Part shown: piece after piece, positions 1 to 9,178 of the stretch | Numbering within the stretch: the stretch's first letter is position 1 | Layout of the letters: every line of letters starts with the position of its first letter | NCBI RefSeq assembly: GCF_000349725.1 | Contig: NZ_KB714704.1 | Coordinates: forward strand, 1 to 50,058 | From: Ligilactobacillus pobuzihii E100301 = KCTC 13174 | GTDB lineage: Bacteria; Bacillota; Bacilli; Lactobacillales; Lactobacillaceae | Length of the DNA stretch: 50,058 nucleotides | Reading direction: 5' to 3' | Made by a program: the position numbers and the translations under genes | The notes under the pieces: model-generated | What the model was told of the DNA's origin: nothing | Databases searched by the model: none | What the model saw: the letters and a program-made list of their open reading frames with translations, nothing else

Positions 1-1
1 T

Positions 2-619
2 CTCAAATTTTTGTTGGCCGGTTTAGGTGTTACCTTGGAAGTTTCTGTGATCTCGATCGTCTTAAGTTTTGTGATCGGTTTGATCTTGGGGATCGTCCGT
101 TATGTCGGCTTTAAGTATGTTTCGGCAGTCGTGGGGTTCGTGATCGATATCTTGCGGAACTTGCCGTTACTACTGATCATTTTTTTCACCTACTTTGCGT
201 TACCGAGGTTAGGTCTACGGATGACACCAATGTCGGCGGCGATCACGGCCTTAGTGGTCTTTGAATCGGCGATGTTAGCTGAGATCGTCCGCAGTGGGAT
301 CATCGCGGTGGATCCCGGTCAGATGGAAGGTGCGCGTTCCACGGGAATGACTTACTGGCAGGCTATGTGGCAGATCATTTTGCCTCAGGCCTTGTTAAAG
401 ATGATCCCGCCGTTGGTATCGCAGTTCATTTCGTTAGTCAAAGACACGTCTTTGGCTACGATCATCGTCTTGCCAGAACTATTATATCGAGCTCAGATCA
501 TATACGGACAGGACACGCGGTATATGTTACCAATGTATCTGATCATCGCGGTCATGTATTTTATCGTATGTTATGCCCTGTCCTTGCTAGCAAAGCGAAT
601 GGAAAAAAGGTACGGATAA
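2..619 (+). CDS. Amino-acid ABC transporter permease (HisM type), 5' end cut
   Basis: C-terminal part of an inner-membrane permease that moves polar amino acids with a binding protein and an ATPase. The reading frame is open to the left edge of the window, so the true start lies outside it. Several hydrophobic helices are visible, and the cytoplasmic EAA loop that docks the ATPase reads EGARSTGMTYWQAMWQIILP. Other family hallmarks are the early stretch ILRNLPLLLIIFF and the later VKDTSLATII. A terminator follows 78 bases after the stop, so this is the last gene of its operon. The substrate cannot be read from the permease alone; glutamine or another polar amino acid is usual for the family. 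Confidence 0.88.
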   Translation, partial: LKFLLAGLGVTLEVSVISIVLSFVIGLILGIVRYVGFKYVSAVVGFVIDILRNLPLLLIIFFTYFALPRLGLRMTPMSAAITALVVFESAMLAEIVRSGIIAVDPGQMEGARSTGMTYWQAMWQIILPQALLKMIPPLVSQFISLVKDTSLATIIVLPELLYRAQIIYGQDTRYMLPMYLIIAVMYFIVCYALSLLAKRMEKRYG

Positions 620-696
620 AAAAGCAGAGATATAATTATGTGAAGTAGGTTATTCTGCTATGGGTAATTTCAACCATAAGCATGATAAAATCAAGA

Positions 697-733
697 GGTT
701 GTTTTCTCAAATTTTTGAGAGAGCAGCCTTTTT
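697..733 (+). terminator. Intrinsic terminator after the permease gene
   Basis: A 12-pair stem with three G-U pairs joins 697-708 to 717-728 and is followed by five T. The rest of 620-1036 is A+T-rich. I see no gene there before the GNAT ribosome site. Confidence 0.7.
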
Positions 734-1036
734 AGCTTTAGAAATAAACTTGTGTCATCTTAAGCGGACGATAACACGACTTTGTAGTTTTCACTTACCT
801 AGTTGTTTTAAATGGATAAGGACATCTTATTATGAGTATTTAAACCCAATATAAGAAAATAATCTCATTTTTTAAGGAATAGTTATATATTGAATATGCC
901 CTTTAAATGCTAATAAATAAGCAAACCACTAAATTTAGCTTGAAAAAACCAGTGCATTTTCTTATAATAAAAAACATAAAAATTTCATTTTTTTCTAATC
1001 TTTATTTTAAGTACATATTCGAAAAGGGGTGGGATC

Positions 1037-1447
1037 ATGGATTTGATCGTAAATCCTAGGCTGACCAAAAAAGACATCGTTGTGTTATATAGTTCGGTTG
1101 GCTGGCAAAAAGACGTGGAAAATATTGATAATCTTAAAAAAGGACTGAAAAAATCTTTTGTTATCGCGGCTTTTGAAGATAATAAGTTGGTCGGACTGGT
1201 ACGAGCTTTAAGTGATTTTTCAACTGTTGTTTTCATTCAAGATCTATTAGTTTGCCCTGAGTTTCAAGGCAAAAGGATCGGCAAGACATTGATGCTGCAT
1301 TTGTTGAATTACTTTGGTGCTGTCGGTCAAGTCATGGTTGCAGCTAAACCGAACAATGATGCACGGAAATTTTTTCATTATTTAGGTTTCCAGGAAGGAC
1401 AGGATCGTCAATTATCTGCTTATGTGATGGATCGGCGTGTTCATTAG
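1037..1447 (+). CDS. GNAT family N-acetyltransferase
   Basis: A 136-residue single-domain acetyltransferase of the GNAT fold, which transfers an acetyl group from acetyl-CoA to an amine. The acetyl-CoA pyrophosphate loop is seen as QGKRIG at about residues 77-82, preceded by the strand IQDLLVCPEF. The C-terminal half AAKPNNDARKFFHYLGFQ is typical of the family. A purine-rich ribosome site (AAAAGGGGTGGG) precedes the ATG. It stands alone between a terminator on its left and a shared terminator on its right. Substrate unknown; a small-molecule acetylase is as likely as a protein acetylase. Confidence 0.82.
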   Translation: MDLIVNPRLTKKDIVVLYSSVGWQKDVENIDNLKKGLKKSFVIAAFEDNKLVGLVRALSDFSTVVFIQDLLVCPEFQGKRIGKTLMLHLLNYFGAVGQVMVAAKPNNDARKFFHYLGFQEGQDRQLSAYVMDRRVH

Positions 1448-1454
1448 TTGATTT

Positions 1455-1506
1455 AAAAAGTACCGTATCCTTGTCTTGAGAGTGAGACAAGGATACGGTA
1501 CTTTTT
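1455..1506. terminator. Bidirectional terminator between convergent genes
   Basis: A perfect 22-bp inverted repeat (1455-1476 with 1485-1506) has an 8-base loop and A/T tracts on its two outer ends, so it can stop transcripts in both directions. It overlaps the hflX stop codon. Confidence 0.92.
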
Positions 1507-2767
1507 AATTAGAATATTCAAATTTTTGTAAAATACCAGCGGTTGCTGGAGATACTTCAGCAGTGATCAGAGTGCCTTTTGCGAGATAATCAGTGTTAAG
1601 GATACTGGCATTACTATTGAGTTGTTCAAGATACTTACCTTCATCAAATGGGATCAAGTAAGTTTTAGTCTCAAAATCAGCGAATAAAGTTTTTTTGATC
1701 ATTTTGATCAAGAGTTTTAGTGACTCATCATCCTGAGCGCTAAATGTGATTTGGTCACCAGCAATTTGTGGATAACTAAGCTGTGGTTCAAGATCAGCTT
1801 TATTAAAGGCATAGATCATGGGAATACCAGTCACGCCGATCTCACGTAAAGTCTTTTCAGTTGTTTTGACCATTTCTTTAGCATGAGGGTCAGAAGCATC
1901 GATCACTTGTATGAGTAAATCAGCTTGTGCTGCTTCAGATAAAGTTGTTTTAAAAGCTTCAACCAATTGATGTGGTAAGGATGAAACGAAACCGACAGTA
2001 TCACTTAGTAAGATCTGTTTGTTATCAGCAAACTGAATTTTACGGACGGAGGTATCAAGGGTCGCAAACAGCATGTTTTTTTCAAATACTTGTTTTTCTT
2101 CGTCCTGACCAGTCAAACGTAAAAGGCCGTTCATAGTGGTCGATTTGCCTGCATTGGTGTAACCAACTAAAGCGACTGTCTTCAAATTAGAGCGATCACG
2201 TGCTTTACGTTTAGTTTGTTCTTCTTGTTCAACTTCTTTAAGTTGATGACGCAAATGGTTGATCTGGTTTTGGATAGTTCGGCGGTTTAATTCCATTTGT
2301 GTTTCACCAGAACCACGACTCGTAAAGCCACCACCGCTCCCGGCAGTTTGCTGGTCAAAACGATTTAAACTTGAAGTCCGTAAACGTGGTAAGCGATATT
2401 GCAAAGAAGCAATTTGAACTTGCAGCTTTGCTTCACGAGTATGCGCACGCCGAGCGAAAATCTCTAAGATCAAAGCCGTTCGATCGATCACAGTTAAATT
2501 AGTTTGGTCTTCAATATTTCTTAGTTGAGTTGGTGTTAATTCATCATTAATGATCAGATCGATCGCGCTTTTGGCAGTGGCCGCGTTTTTGATCTCATTT
2601 AATTTACCACTGCCAAAATAAGTTGCAGATACTGGCTTATCAAGCTTTTGAGTAATAGTTAGCTCTGGTTTGATAGTTGCTGCTTGGGTCAAGGCCGCAA
2701 GTTCGTTCATTGTATATTCAAAATTTTCTTGTCCACTGTCAATTCCTGCAAGAATTGCACCATCCAT
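1505..2767 (-). CDS. hflX: Ribosome-associated GTPase HflX
   Basis: HflX is a GTPase that binds the large ribosomal subunit and splits stalled or hibernating ribosomes under stress. The order of domains is clear: an N-terminal HflX domain with the glycine-rich linker GSGGGFTSRGSGETQMELNRR-like segment, then a Ras-like G domain with G1 GYTNAGKST (about residues 202-210), G3 DTVGF and G4 NKAD. I chose the ATG at 2767 because GGGGG lies about six bases upstream; an ATG ten codons earlier lacks such a site. The resulting 420 residues match the usual family length. It is a single-gene unit. Confidence 0.93.
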   Translation of the reverse strand: MDGAILAGIDSGQENFEYTMNELAALTQAATIKPELTITQKLDKPVSATYFGSGKLNEIKNAATAKSAIDLIINDELTPTQLRNIEDQTNLTVIDRTALILEIFARRAHTREAKLQVQIASLQYRLPRLRTSSLNRFDQQTAGSGGGFTSRGSGETQMELNRRTIQNQINHLRHQLKEVEQEEQTKRKARDRSNLKTVALVGYTNAGKSTTMNGLLRLTGQDEEKQVFEKNMLFATLDTSVRKIQFADNKQILLSDTVGFVSSLPHQLVEAFKTTLSEAAQADLLIQVIDASDPHAKEMVKTTEKTLREIGVTGIPMIYAFNKADLEPQLSYPQIAGDQITFSAQDDESLKLLIKMIKKTLFADFETKTYLIPFDEGKYLEQLNSNASILNTDYLAKGTLITAEVSPATAGILQKFEYSN

Positions 2768-3074
2768 ATTTTTTCCCCCATTCATTTTCATAAACATTAT
2801 AACATTTGGCTTGGTTCATTGTGGCGTTTATGAGATTTCCATTACTAAGTGAAGATAAGCCTATGTTAGAATAAGAAACTCTGAAAAATAATAGATCTTG
2901 GATGATAGAAAATTAATAATATACGGAAAATAGGGCTTTTTCATTAGTTAAATATAGCGCTATCAAACAGTTCGCCTTTTATAAAAATGAGAAAAAATAT
3001 TGCTTGTATGTCCTTAAAATCTGGGCTTTATGCGAATCATTTAAAATAAACATTAAAAAGATTAGAGGATACTA

Positions 3075-3103
3075 TTGATTTTAATATCAATTTCATATAG
3101 AAT
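3075..3103 (+). promoter_or_regulatory. Probable sigma-A promoter of oppA
   Basis: TTGATT (3075-3080), a 17-base spacer and TAGAAT (3098-3103) lie 65 bases before the oppA start. The 2768-3168 gap between hflX and oppA holds no gene that I can support. Confidence 0.5.
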
Positions 3104-3168
3104 TTAAACAACGTTGAGAGAGATATTTTTGTATCTATCAATACATATAAAAAGGAGTTGTTACTATA

Positions 3169-4794
3169 ATGAAGCTTAAAAAATTTGCAACAGCAGGCGC
3201 CGTAGTGGCTGTTTCTGCCTTAACATTAGCTGCATGTGGTTCTAAGTCTTCATCTGGTGATTCAAAACAAGTTTTGAATTGGGATGAAAGTGCCGAACTA
3301 CCAAGTATGGACTTATCTAAGGCAACTGACGTAGTTAGTTTTAACCAGCTGAATAATACACTTGAAGGACTTTATCGTTTAGGTAAAGATTCCAAGGTTG
3401 AACCTGGTTTGGCTAAGAAAACGCATGTTTCTGACGACGGCTTAACATATACATTTGATTTACGAAAGTCAAAATGGTCTAACGGTGATGATCTAACCGC
3501 TAAGGACTTTGTGTATTCCTGGCAACGAACAGTTGACCCAAAGACTGGCTCACAGTATGCATACTTATTTGATGGTGTTAAAAACGCCAATGCAATTATG
3601 GATGGCAAGAAAAAGACCAGTGAATTAGGAATCAAAGCTGATGGCGACTACAAATTGACTGTTAACCTTGAAAAACAGATCCCATACTTCAAATTACTAA
3701 TGGGCTTTCCGGTATTCTTCCCTCAAAATGAAAAAGTGGTTAAAGATGCTGGCAGCAAGTATGGTACTGCTTCGAAGTACATGGTTTATAACGGACCGTT
3801 TAAGTTAACGAAATGGACTGGTTCTAATTTAAGCTGGAGTTTGAACAAGAACGGTAAGTATTGGGATAAGAAAAACGTTAAACTTGATAAGATCAATTAT
3901 AAGGTCAATAAGAGTAACTCAACTTCTTATAACTTGTACAAGACAGACAAGTTGGATGCAACTCCTTTGAGCTCTCAACAGGCTAAACAACTGAAAAATG
4001 ATAAAGAGTTTTTGGCTCGTAAAGCCGCAAGTACATTCTACTTTCAATATAACCAAACTCAGAAACGTTTCCAAAACAAGAAGATCCGTCAAGCTTTGTC
4101 GTTGGCAGTTAACCGTGAACAGTTGACGAAGAAAGTTTTAGGTGATGGTTCAACGGTCTCCAAAGGTCTTGTATCTAAGGACCTAGCCAAAAATAAGGGC
4201 AAGGATTTCGCTGATCAGGCTTACGTCAAAGAGGGCGTACAAAACGACAATAAGAAGGCCAAGAAGCTATGGCAAGAAGGGATGAAAGAAGTTGGCGAAT
4301 CTAAGATGGATATCAATTTGTTGAGTGATGATACTGATAAGGCTAAGGATACGACAGAATTCGTTCAAAGTCAGATCGAATCTACACTTGGCGATAGCGT
4401 TAATGTTCACGTTCAAAACGTACCATTTAAGACACGTTTGACACGTTCAGAACAAGGCGATTTCGATATGGTAATTTCCGCTTGGGGTGCTGACTTCGCT
4501 GATCCAATTAGTTTCTTAGATTTATTCACATCTGATAATTCACAAAATGATGGTGAATGGAAGAATGGTGAATATGACAAGCTGATCCAAGCTTCTAAGA
4601 CAACAGATGCAGGAGATGCTGACAAACGTTGGGATGATTTGGTCCAAGCTGAAAAGATCTTAGCTCAAGAACAAGGTGTCGCACCACTTTATCAACAATC
4701 AACTGCATGGATGGTTAAAGATAAAGTCAAGGGTGTTATCTACAATTCATCTGGTGCTAACTACAACTTTAAGGATGCTTATATCAAAGAATAG
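3169..4794 (+). CDS. oppA: Oligopeptide ABC transporter substrate-binding lipoprotein OppA
   Basis: Extracellular lipoprotein that captures oligopeptides and delivers them to OppBCDF. A signal peptide with lipobox LAAC puts the lipidated cysteine at residue 23. The SBP_bac_5 fold is indicated by the signatures KWSNGDDLTAKDFVYSWQR and NKKIRQALSLAVNREQLTKK, and by a C-terminal QAEKILAQEQGVAPLYQ segment. Length (541 residues) is normal for the family. AAAAGGAG precedes the ATG. A terminator hairpin and a new promoter separate it from oppB, which fits the common need for more binding protein than translocator. A related protein is encoded at 39137-40780. Confidence 0.94.
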   Translation: MKLKKFATAGAVVAVSALTLAACGSKSSSGDSKQVLNWDESAELPSMDLSKATDVVSFNQLNNTLEGLYRLGKDSKVEPGLAKKTHVSDDGLTYTFDLRKSKWSNGDDLTAKDFVYSWQRTVDPKTGSQYAYLFDGVKNANAIMDGKKKTSELGIKADGDYKLTVNLEKQIPYFKLLMGFPVFFPQNEKVVKDAGSKYGTASKYMVYNGPFKLTKWTGSNLSWSLNKNGKYWDKKNVKLDKINYKVNKSNSTSYNLYKTDKLDATPLSSQQAKQLKNDKEFLARKAASTFYFQYNQTQKRFQNKKIRQALSLAVNREQLTKKVLGDGSTVSKGLVSKDLAKNKGKDFADQAYVKEGVQNDNKKAKKLWQEGMKEVGESKMDINLLSDDTDKAKDTTEFVQSQIESTLGDSVNVHVQNVPFKTRLTRSEQGDFDMVISAWGADFADPISFLDLFTSDNSQNDGEWKNGEYDKLIQASKTTDAGDADKRWDDLVQAEKILAQEQGVAPLYQQSTAWMVKDKVKGVIYNSSGANYNFKDAYIKE

Positions 4795-4831
4795 TCTGGT
4801 TCTTTAATCAAAAAGCCGAGTGCGGCCAGGG

Positions 4832-4865
4832 GGAATTGACACGCTCTATGTTGTCAATTCCTTTT
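4832..4865 (+). terminator. Terminator between oppA and oppB
   Basis: A perfect 10-bp stem (4832-4841 with 4852-4861) is followed by four T. It probably ends most oppA transcripts and may let some read through into oppBCDF. Confidence 0.7.
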
Positions 4866-4916
4866 GACTTATCTGATGATTAATTAGTAGAATCCGAACA
4901 TTATGAGAGATATGAA

Positions 4917-4945
4917 TTGATAAAGATCGCTATTAAAGTTACAAT
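4917..4945 (+). promoter_or_regulatory. Probable promoter of oppBCDF
   Basis: TTGATA (4917-4922), a 17-base spacer and TACAAT (4940-4945) sit downstream of the oppA terminator and 100 bases before oppB. This gives the translocator genes their own start of transcription. Confidence 0.55.
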
Positions 4946-4976
4946 AAAGAAATGTTAAAAGCATAGGATGCTGCAT

Positions 4977-5008
4977 CAACTAAGCCAGAGACCCGACTGG
5001 TTTGGTTG
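4977..5008 (+). promoter_or_regulatory. Hairpin in the oppB leader
   Basis: CAACTAAGCCAG (4977-4988) pairs over all 12 positions, with two G-U pairs, with 4997-5008. No T-run follows, so it is not a normal terminator. It would lie in the 5' leader of the oppBCDF transcript. Role unknown. Confidence 0.4.
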
Positions 5009-5045
5009 TTGTACATAGTATAAACCTAGAATGTGAGGGTGAATT

Positions 5046-5975
5046 ATGAAAAAATACCTGCTAAAAAGGGTCTTATATATGGTCTTGACGCTGTTTTTGG
5101 TTGCTACCATAACATTCTTCTTAATGAAGTTAATGCCTGGTACACCGTATTCCAATCAGGAAAAAATGACGCCACAACAAATCAAGATCATGAACCAACA
5201 GTATGGTTTGGATAAACCGATCTGGATGCAATATGTAATTTATATTTTTGGGATGGTCCATGGTGATTTAGGGACCTCGTTCCAATTTAGTAATCAACCT
5301 GTTTCTTACTTGATATCAAGCCGTATCGGTGCTTCCGCTCAACTGGGTGTACAAGCAATGCTATTCGGTGTGATCTTGGGGATCATTGTTGGTTCAGTTG
5401 CCGCTATTTACCGTAATACATGGGTCGATACAACAGCAACGGTCCTTTCGATCATTGGTAAGTCGGTACCGAACTTTGTTTTAGCCGTCTTATTACAGTA
5501 TTACATTTCGCTGAAGTTAGGCTGGTTCCCAATTGCTGACTGGGAAGGCTTCTCATATACGATCTTACCAACGATCGCTTTGGGAGTTGGACCACTAGCG
5601 GAAACGGCGCGTTTCATTCGGACCGGAATGGTCGATGTTTTGAATTCCGATTATATTGAACTGGCACGCGCAAAAGGGATGAATAAGTTTGGTATCATTT
5701 ATCATCATGCTTTGAGAAATAGTTTGATCCCATTAGTAACCCTAATTGGACCATACACAGTTGCATTGATGACAGGTTCCATGGTTATTGAAAATATCTT
5801 TTCGATCCCTGGTATCGGTGAACAATATGTTAAGTCGATCCAGACCAACGATTACCCAACGATCATGGGTGTTACAATGTTGTTTTGTTTTGGCCTAGTT
5901 CTTATCATCTTGATCACAGATATTATCTATGGGATCATCGATCCACGGATCAGACTTACTGGAAATGAGGACTAA
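5046..5975 (+). CDS. oppB: Oligopeptide ABC transporter permease OppB
   Basis: First of two membrane subunits that form the peptide channel. At 309 residues it has the family length, with an N-terminal helix at about 9-28, the conserved PGTPY after it and a cluster of later helices. The cytoplasmic ATPase-docking loop reads YIELARAKGMNKFGIIYHHA at about 203-222. A GTGAGGGTG ribosome site precedes the ATG at 5046. The next gene starts three bases after its stop, so translation of the two permeases is probably coupled. Confidence 0.94.
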   Translation: MKKYLLKRVLYMVLTLFLVATITFFLMKLMPGTPYSNQEKMTPQQIKIMNQQYGLDKPIWMQYVIYIFGMVHGDLGTSFQFSNQPVSYLISSRIGASAQLGVQAMLFGVILGIIVGSVAAIYRNTWVDTTATVLSIIGKSVPNFVLAVLLQYYISLKLGWFPIADWEGFSYTILPTIALGVGPLAETARFIRTGMVDVLNSDYIELARAKGMNKFGIIYHHALRNSLIPLVTLIGPYTVALMTGSMVIENIFSIPGIGEQYVKSIQTNDYPTIMGVTMLFCFGLVLIILITDIIYGIIDPRIRLTGNED

Positions 5976-5978
5976 TAA

Positions 5979-7013
5979 ATGGCAGAAGAGAAATATAATT
6001 TACAACCGGACAGCTTCGAACCATTAGGTCATGATCAGGAACAAGAAATTGAAAGTGAAAAAATTGCCGCTCCTTCATTAACGTTTTCTCAAGATGCATG
6101 GCGTCGACTAAAGAAAAACAAAGGTGCCGTGATTTCATTATTCATTATTTTGATCATGGTGATCGTATCATTTGGTTCCACACCTTTTATTAACCATTCA
6201 GAGTTGGTTAAATCTAACCCTGAATATGCTAATTTACCGGCTAAGGTCCCTGGTATCGATATCAATGGGCTAAACGGTAAGATGAAGGTTGGCGGAGAAT
6301 GGACCGATGTTTATAAGGAAAATGGCATCAAGGATAGCGTTCATTTTACCTTGGGAACTGACTATTTAGGTCATTCTTTAGCACAGCGTATTATTTATGG
6401 AACAAAAATCTCACTGACTGTTGCGATCGTTGCGACATTGTTTGACTTACTGATCGGGGTCTCGTATGGTATTGTATCGGGTTGGAAGGGAGGACGAACT
6501 GATAATGTGATGCAGCGTATCATTGAAATCATTTCGTCTATCCCTAACTTGATCATTGTTGTCTTGATGTTGATTGTTTTTAAGCCTGGGATGACATCGA
6601 TCATCTTAGCCTTGGCGATCTCAGAGTGGACCACGATGGCCAGGATGATCCGAGCGGAGACATTGTCATTAAAGACAGAAGAATATGTCTTGGCAGCTCG
6701 GACGTTGGGTGAATCGACGGGTAAGATCGCATGGAAACATTTGGTTCCTAATGTTTCAAGTATCATTATTATCCAAACGATGTACACGATCCCAAGTGCC
6801 ATCTTCTTTGAAGCTTTCTTGAGTTTCATTGGTATCGGGATCTCCGCACCGCAAACTTCTTTGGGTGTATTATTGAATGATGGTCAAAAGAACTTCCAGT
6901 TCTTGCCTTACCAGATGTGGTATCCAGCAATTGTCCTGGTCATTTTGATGATCGCCTTTAACTTACTCGGTGATGGTTTACGAGATGCATTTGATCCAAG
7001 AACAAGAAGGTAG
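5979..7013 (+). CDS. oppC: Oligopeptide ABC transporter permease OppC
   Basis: Second channel subunit of the peptide importer, 344 residues. A hydrophilic N-terminal tail of about 45 residues is followed by a first helix at about 51-66, a long extracytoplasmic loop, and the BPD_transp domain. The ATPase-docking loop is seen at about residues 234-253 (EEYVLAARTLGES). The end of the protein, DPRTRR, is typical of OppC/DppC. It lies three bases after oppB and nine before oppD, inside the oppBCDF operon. Confidence 0.94.
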   Translation: MAEEKYNLQPDSFEPLGHDQEQEIESEKIAAPSLTFSQDAWRRLKKNKGAVISLFIILIMVIVSFGSTPFINHSELVKSNPEYANLPAKVPGIDINGLNGKMKVGGEWTDVYKENGIKDSVHFTLGTDYLGHSLAQRIIYGTKISLTVAIVATLFDLLIGVSYGIVSGWKGGRTDNVMQRIIEIISSIPNLIIVVLMLIVFKPGMTSIILALAISEWTTMARMIRAETLSLKTEEYVLAARTLGESTGKIAWKHLVPNVSSIIIIQTMYTIPSAIFFEAFLSFIGIGISAPQTSLGVLLNDGQKNFQFLPYQMWYPAIVLVILMIAFNLLGDGLRDAFDPRTRR

Positions 7014-7021
7014 GTTGAATT

Positions 7022-8062
7022 ATGGGTGAAAGAATTTTAGATGTAAATAATCTTGAGATCAATTTTCATACCTACGCAGGTGATGTTAAAGCTATCCGTG
7101 ATGTTAGTTTTCATTTGGATAAAGGTGAGACACTTGCTATCGTAGGTGAATCTGGCTCAGGTAAATCAGTTACGACTAAGAGTTTAATGGGGCTTTTAGC
7201 CAATAACGCAAGAGTGGTCGGCGGTTCGATCATGTACCATGACGAGGACATTTTGAAGAAATCTGAAAAACAGATGCAAGATATTCGTGGTAAAGATATT
7301 GCCATGATTTTCCAAGATCCGATGACTTCCCTTGATCCAACTATGAAAATCGGTCGTCAAATCGCTGAACCATTAATGAAACACAAAAATGTTGAAAAGA
7401 AAAAAGCTTTAGCACAAGCCCTTGAAATATTAAAGCTAGTTGGCATCGATCATGCTGAAGAGCGGATCAATGAATACCCTCATCAATTTTCTGGTGGACA
7501 ACGTCAGCGGATCGTAATCGCGATTGCTTTGGTTTGTTATCCAGAGATCCTGATTGCTGACGAACCAACTACAGCCTTGGATGTAACGATCCAGGCACAG
7601 ATTTTAGATCTAATGAAAGAATTGCAGCAAAAAATTGAAACTTCAATTATTTTCATCACGCATGATTTGGGTGTTGTTGCAGGCATGGCTGATCGTGTGG
7701 CCGTTATGTATGCTGGCCAGATCATCGAATACGGCTCAGTTGATGAAATTTTCTATAATCCGCAACACCCTTATACTTGGGGGTTGCTCAACTCAATGCC
7801 GACATTGAATAGTACGGATCTACAAGCTATTCCCGGTACACCACCAGACTTACTGGATCCGCCGAAAGGTGACCCGTTTGCTGCTCGAAATCCATATGCA
7901 ATGAAGATTGACGAGAAGGAAAAACCGCCGTTCTTTAAAGTTTCAGAAACACATTTTGCTTCAACTTGGTTGTTGCATCCGGATGCACCGAAAATCACAC
8001 CACCCGATGAAATTGTGCGGCGTAAAAAAATTTTTAAGAAAATGCAAGCAAACGTAAATTAG
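7022..8062 (+). CDS. oppD: Oligopeptide ABC transporter ATPase OppD
   Basis: One of the two cytoplasmic ATPases that power peptide import. Walker A GESGSGKS is at residues 42-49, the signature SGGQRQR begins at about 158, and Walker B ILIADE at about 176-181 with a switch histidine in ITHD. The C-terminal oligopeptide/dipeptide transporter extension after about 255 contains the family piece GTPPDLLDPPKGDPFAARNP. That form carries no cysteine cluster, unlike the iron-sulfur-bearing homologues. Length 346 residues is normal. Confidence 0.95.
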   Translation: MGERILDVNNLEINFHTYAGDVKAIRDVSFHLDKGETLAIVGESGSGKSVTTKSLMGLLANNARVVGGSIMYHDEDILKKSEKQMQDIRGKDIAMIFQDPMTSLDPTMKIGRQIAEPLMKHKNVEKKKALAQALEILKLVGIDHAEERINEYPHQFSGGQRQRIVIAIALVCYPEILIADEPTTALDVTIQAQILDLMKELQQKIETSIIFITHDLGVVAGMADRVAVMYAGQIIEYGSVDEIFYNPQHPYTWGLLNSMPTLNSTDLQAIPGTPPDLLDPPKGDPFAARNPYAMKIDEKEKPPFFKVSETHFASTWLLHPDAPKITPPDEIVRRKKIFKKMQANVN

Positions 8063-8086
8063 TAGACCAAGGAAGGAAGAAACCAC

Positions 8087-9064
8087 ATGCCAGAAAATCA
8101 AAAAAAAGTTCTCGAAGTTAAGCATTTAAAGCAATACTTCGGCGTGGGCAAACCTGATATGGTCAAGGCGGTCGATGACATTTCTTTTGATATTTATGAC
8201 GGAGAAGTGTTTGGACTTGTTGGTGAATCAGGGTCAGGTAAGACAACAGCCGGGCGTAGTATTATTCATTTGTACAATCCGACTGATGGTCAAATTATCT
8301 TTAACGGTAAGGATGTCAGCTCGTTCAAGAGTAAAAAAGAGAAACTTGAATTTACGCGTAACATGCAAATGATTTTTCAAGATCCGCAAGCTTCGTTGAA
8401 TCCACGGATGACCGTTGAAGACATCATTGCTGAAGGGATAGACATTCATGGTTTGGCCAAAGACAAGGCTGAACGCCGCAAAAAGGTTGAAGATCTGCTT
8501 GAAACGGTTGGATTGAATCGTGACCATGCTAGCCGTTATCCACATGAATTTTCGGGTGGGCAGCGACAGCGTATCGGTATCGCGCGTGCCTTAGCTGTTG
8601 AACCATCATTTATCATCGCTGACGAACCTATCTCAGCTTTGGATGTTTCCATCCAGGCTCAGGTCGTTAACCTGATGAAAGACTTGCAAAAAGAACGTGG
8701 CTTAACATATTTGTTTATCGCGCATGACTTGTCAATGGTCAAGTATATTTCAGACCGGATCGGTGTTTTGCACTATGGTCGTCTGTTAGAGGTGGGACCT
8801 GCTGATGATGTTTATTTGACACCGTTGCACGACTACACTAAGAGTTTGATCTCAGCTGTTCCTGAACCGGATCCAGAGTTTGAACGGACTCGTCAACGAG
8901 TTCCCTACGACGCTTCGATAGAACAAGATAAGGAAGGGCAGCCACGTAAGTTACGGGAAATCACTCCAGGTCATTTTGTACGTTGTTCAGAAGAAGAACT
9001 TTCCTTTTATCAGGAACGGGCAGCTAACTATAAAAAAGAAAAACAGGAAACTCCTAGTGTTTAA
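8087..9064 (+). CDS. oppF: Oligopeptide ABC transporter ATPase OppF
   Basis: Partner ATPase of OppD. Walker A GESGSGKT is at residues 46-53, the signature FSGGQRQR begins at about 155, and Walker B FIIADE ends at 180. The C-terminal extension ends in TPGHFVRCSEEE, a usual OppF tail. AAGGAAGGAAG precedes the ATG. It is the last gene of oppBCDF; a terminator follows directly after the stop codon. Confidence 0.95.
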   Translation: MPENQKKVLEVKHLKQYFGVGKPDMVKAVDDISFDIYDGEVFGLVGESGSGKTTAGRSIIHLYNPTDGQIIFNGKDVSSFKSKKEKLEFTRNMQMIFQDPQASLNPRMTVEDIIAEGIDIHGLAKDKAERRKKVEDLLETVGLNRDHASRYPHEFSGGQRQRIGIARALAVEPSFIIADEPISALDVSIQAQVVNLMKDLQKERGLTYLFIAHDLSMVKYISDRIGVLHYGRLLEVGPADDVYLTPLHDYTKSLISAVPEPDPEFERTRQRVPYDASIEQDKEGQPRKLREITPGHFVRCSEEELSFYQERAANYKKEKQETPSV

Positions 9065-9077
9065 ATGAGAGTTTGTA

Positions 9078-9120
9078 AAAGCGACTATTATCTAAATTTT
9101 AGAGATAGTTGCTTTTTTTT
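9078..9120 (+). terminator. Terminator of the opp operon
   Basis: An imperfect stem of about 15 pairs (around 9079-9093 and 9100-9113) is followed by eight T. It lies in the 114 bases between oppF and the chosen start of the next gene. Confidence 0.85.
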
Positions 9121-9178
9121 GATGAAAAAAGATAAATTTTGCGTATTTGATAGTAGTAAAAGAAAGGAGAACAGTCAA

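Noticed and set aside
660-854. A 64-codon frame after the amino-acid permease
   Set aside because: It contains the terminator hairpin at 697-733 and has no ribosome site.
9065-9178. Longer N-terminus for the NERD protein
   Set aside because: It would overlap the opp operon's terminator; the ATG at 9179 has a strong ribosome site.
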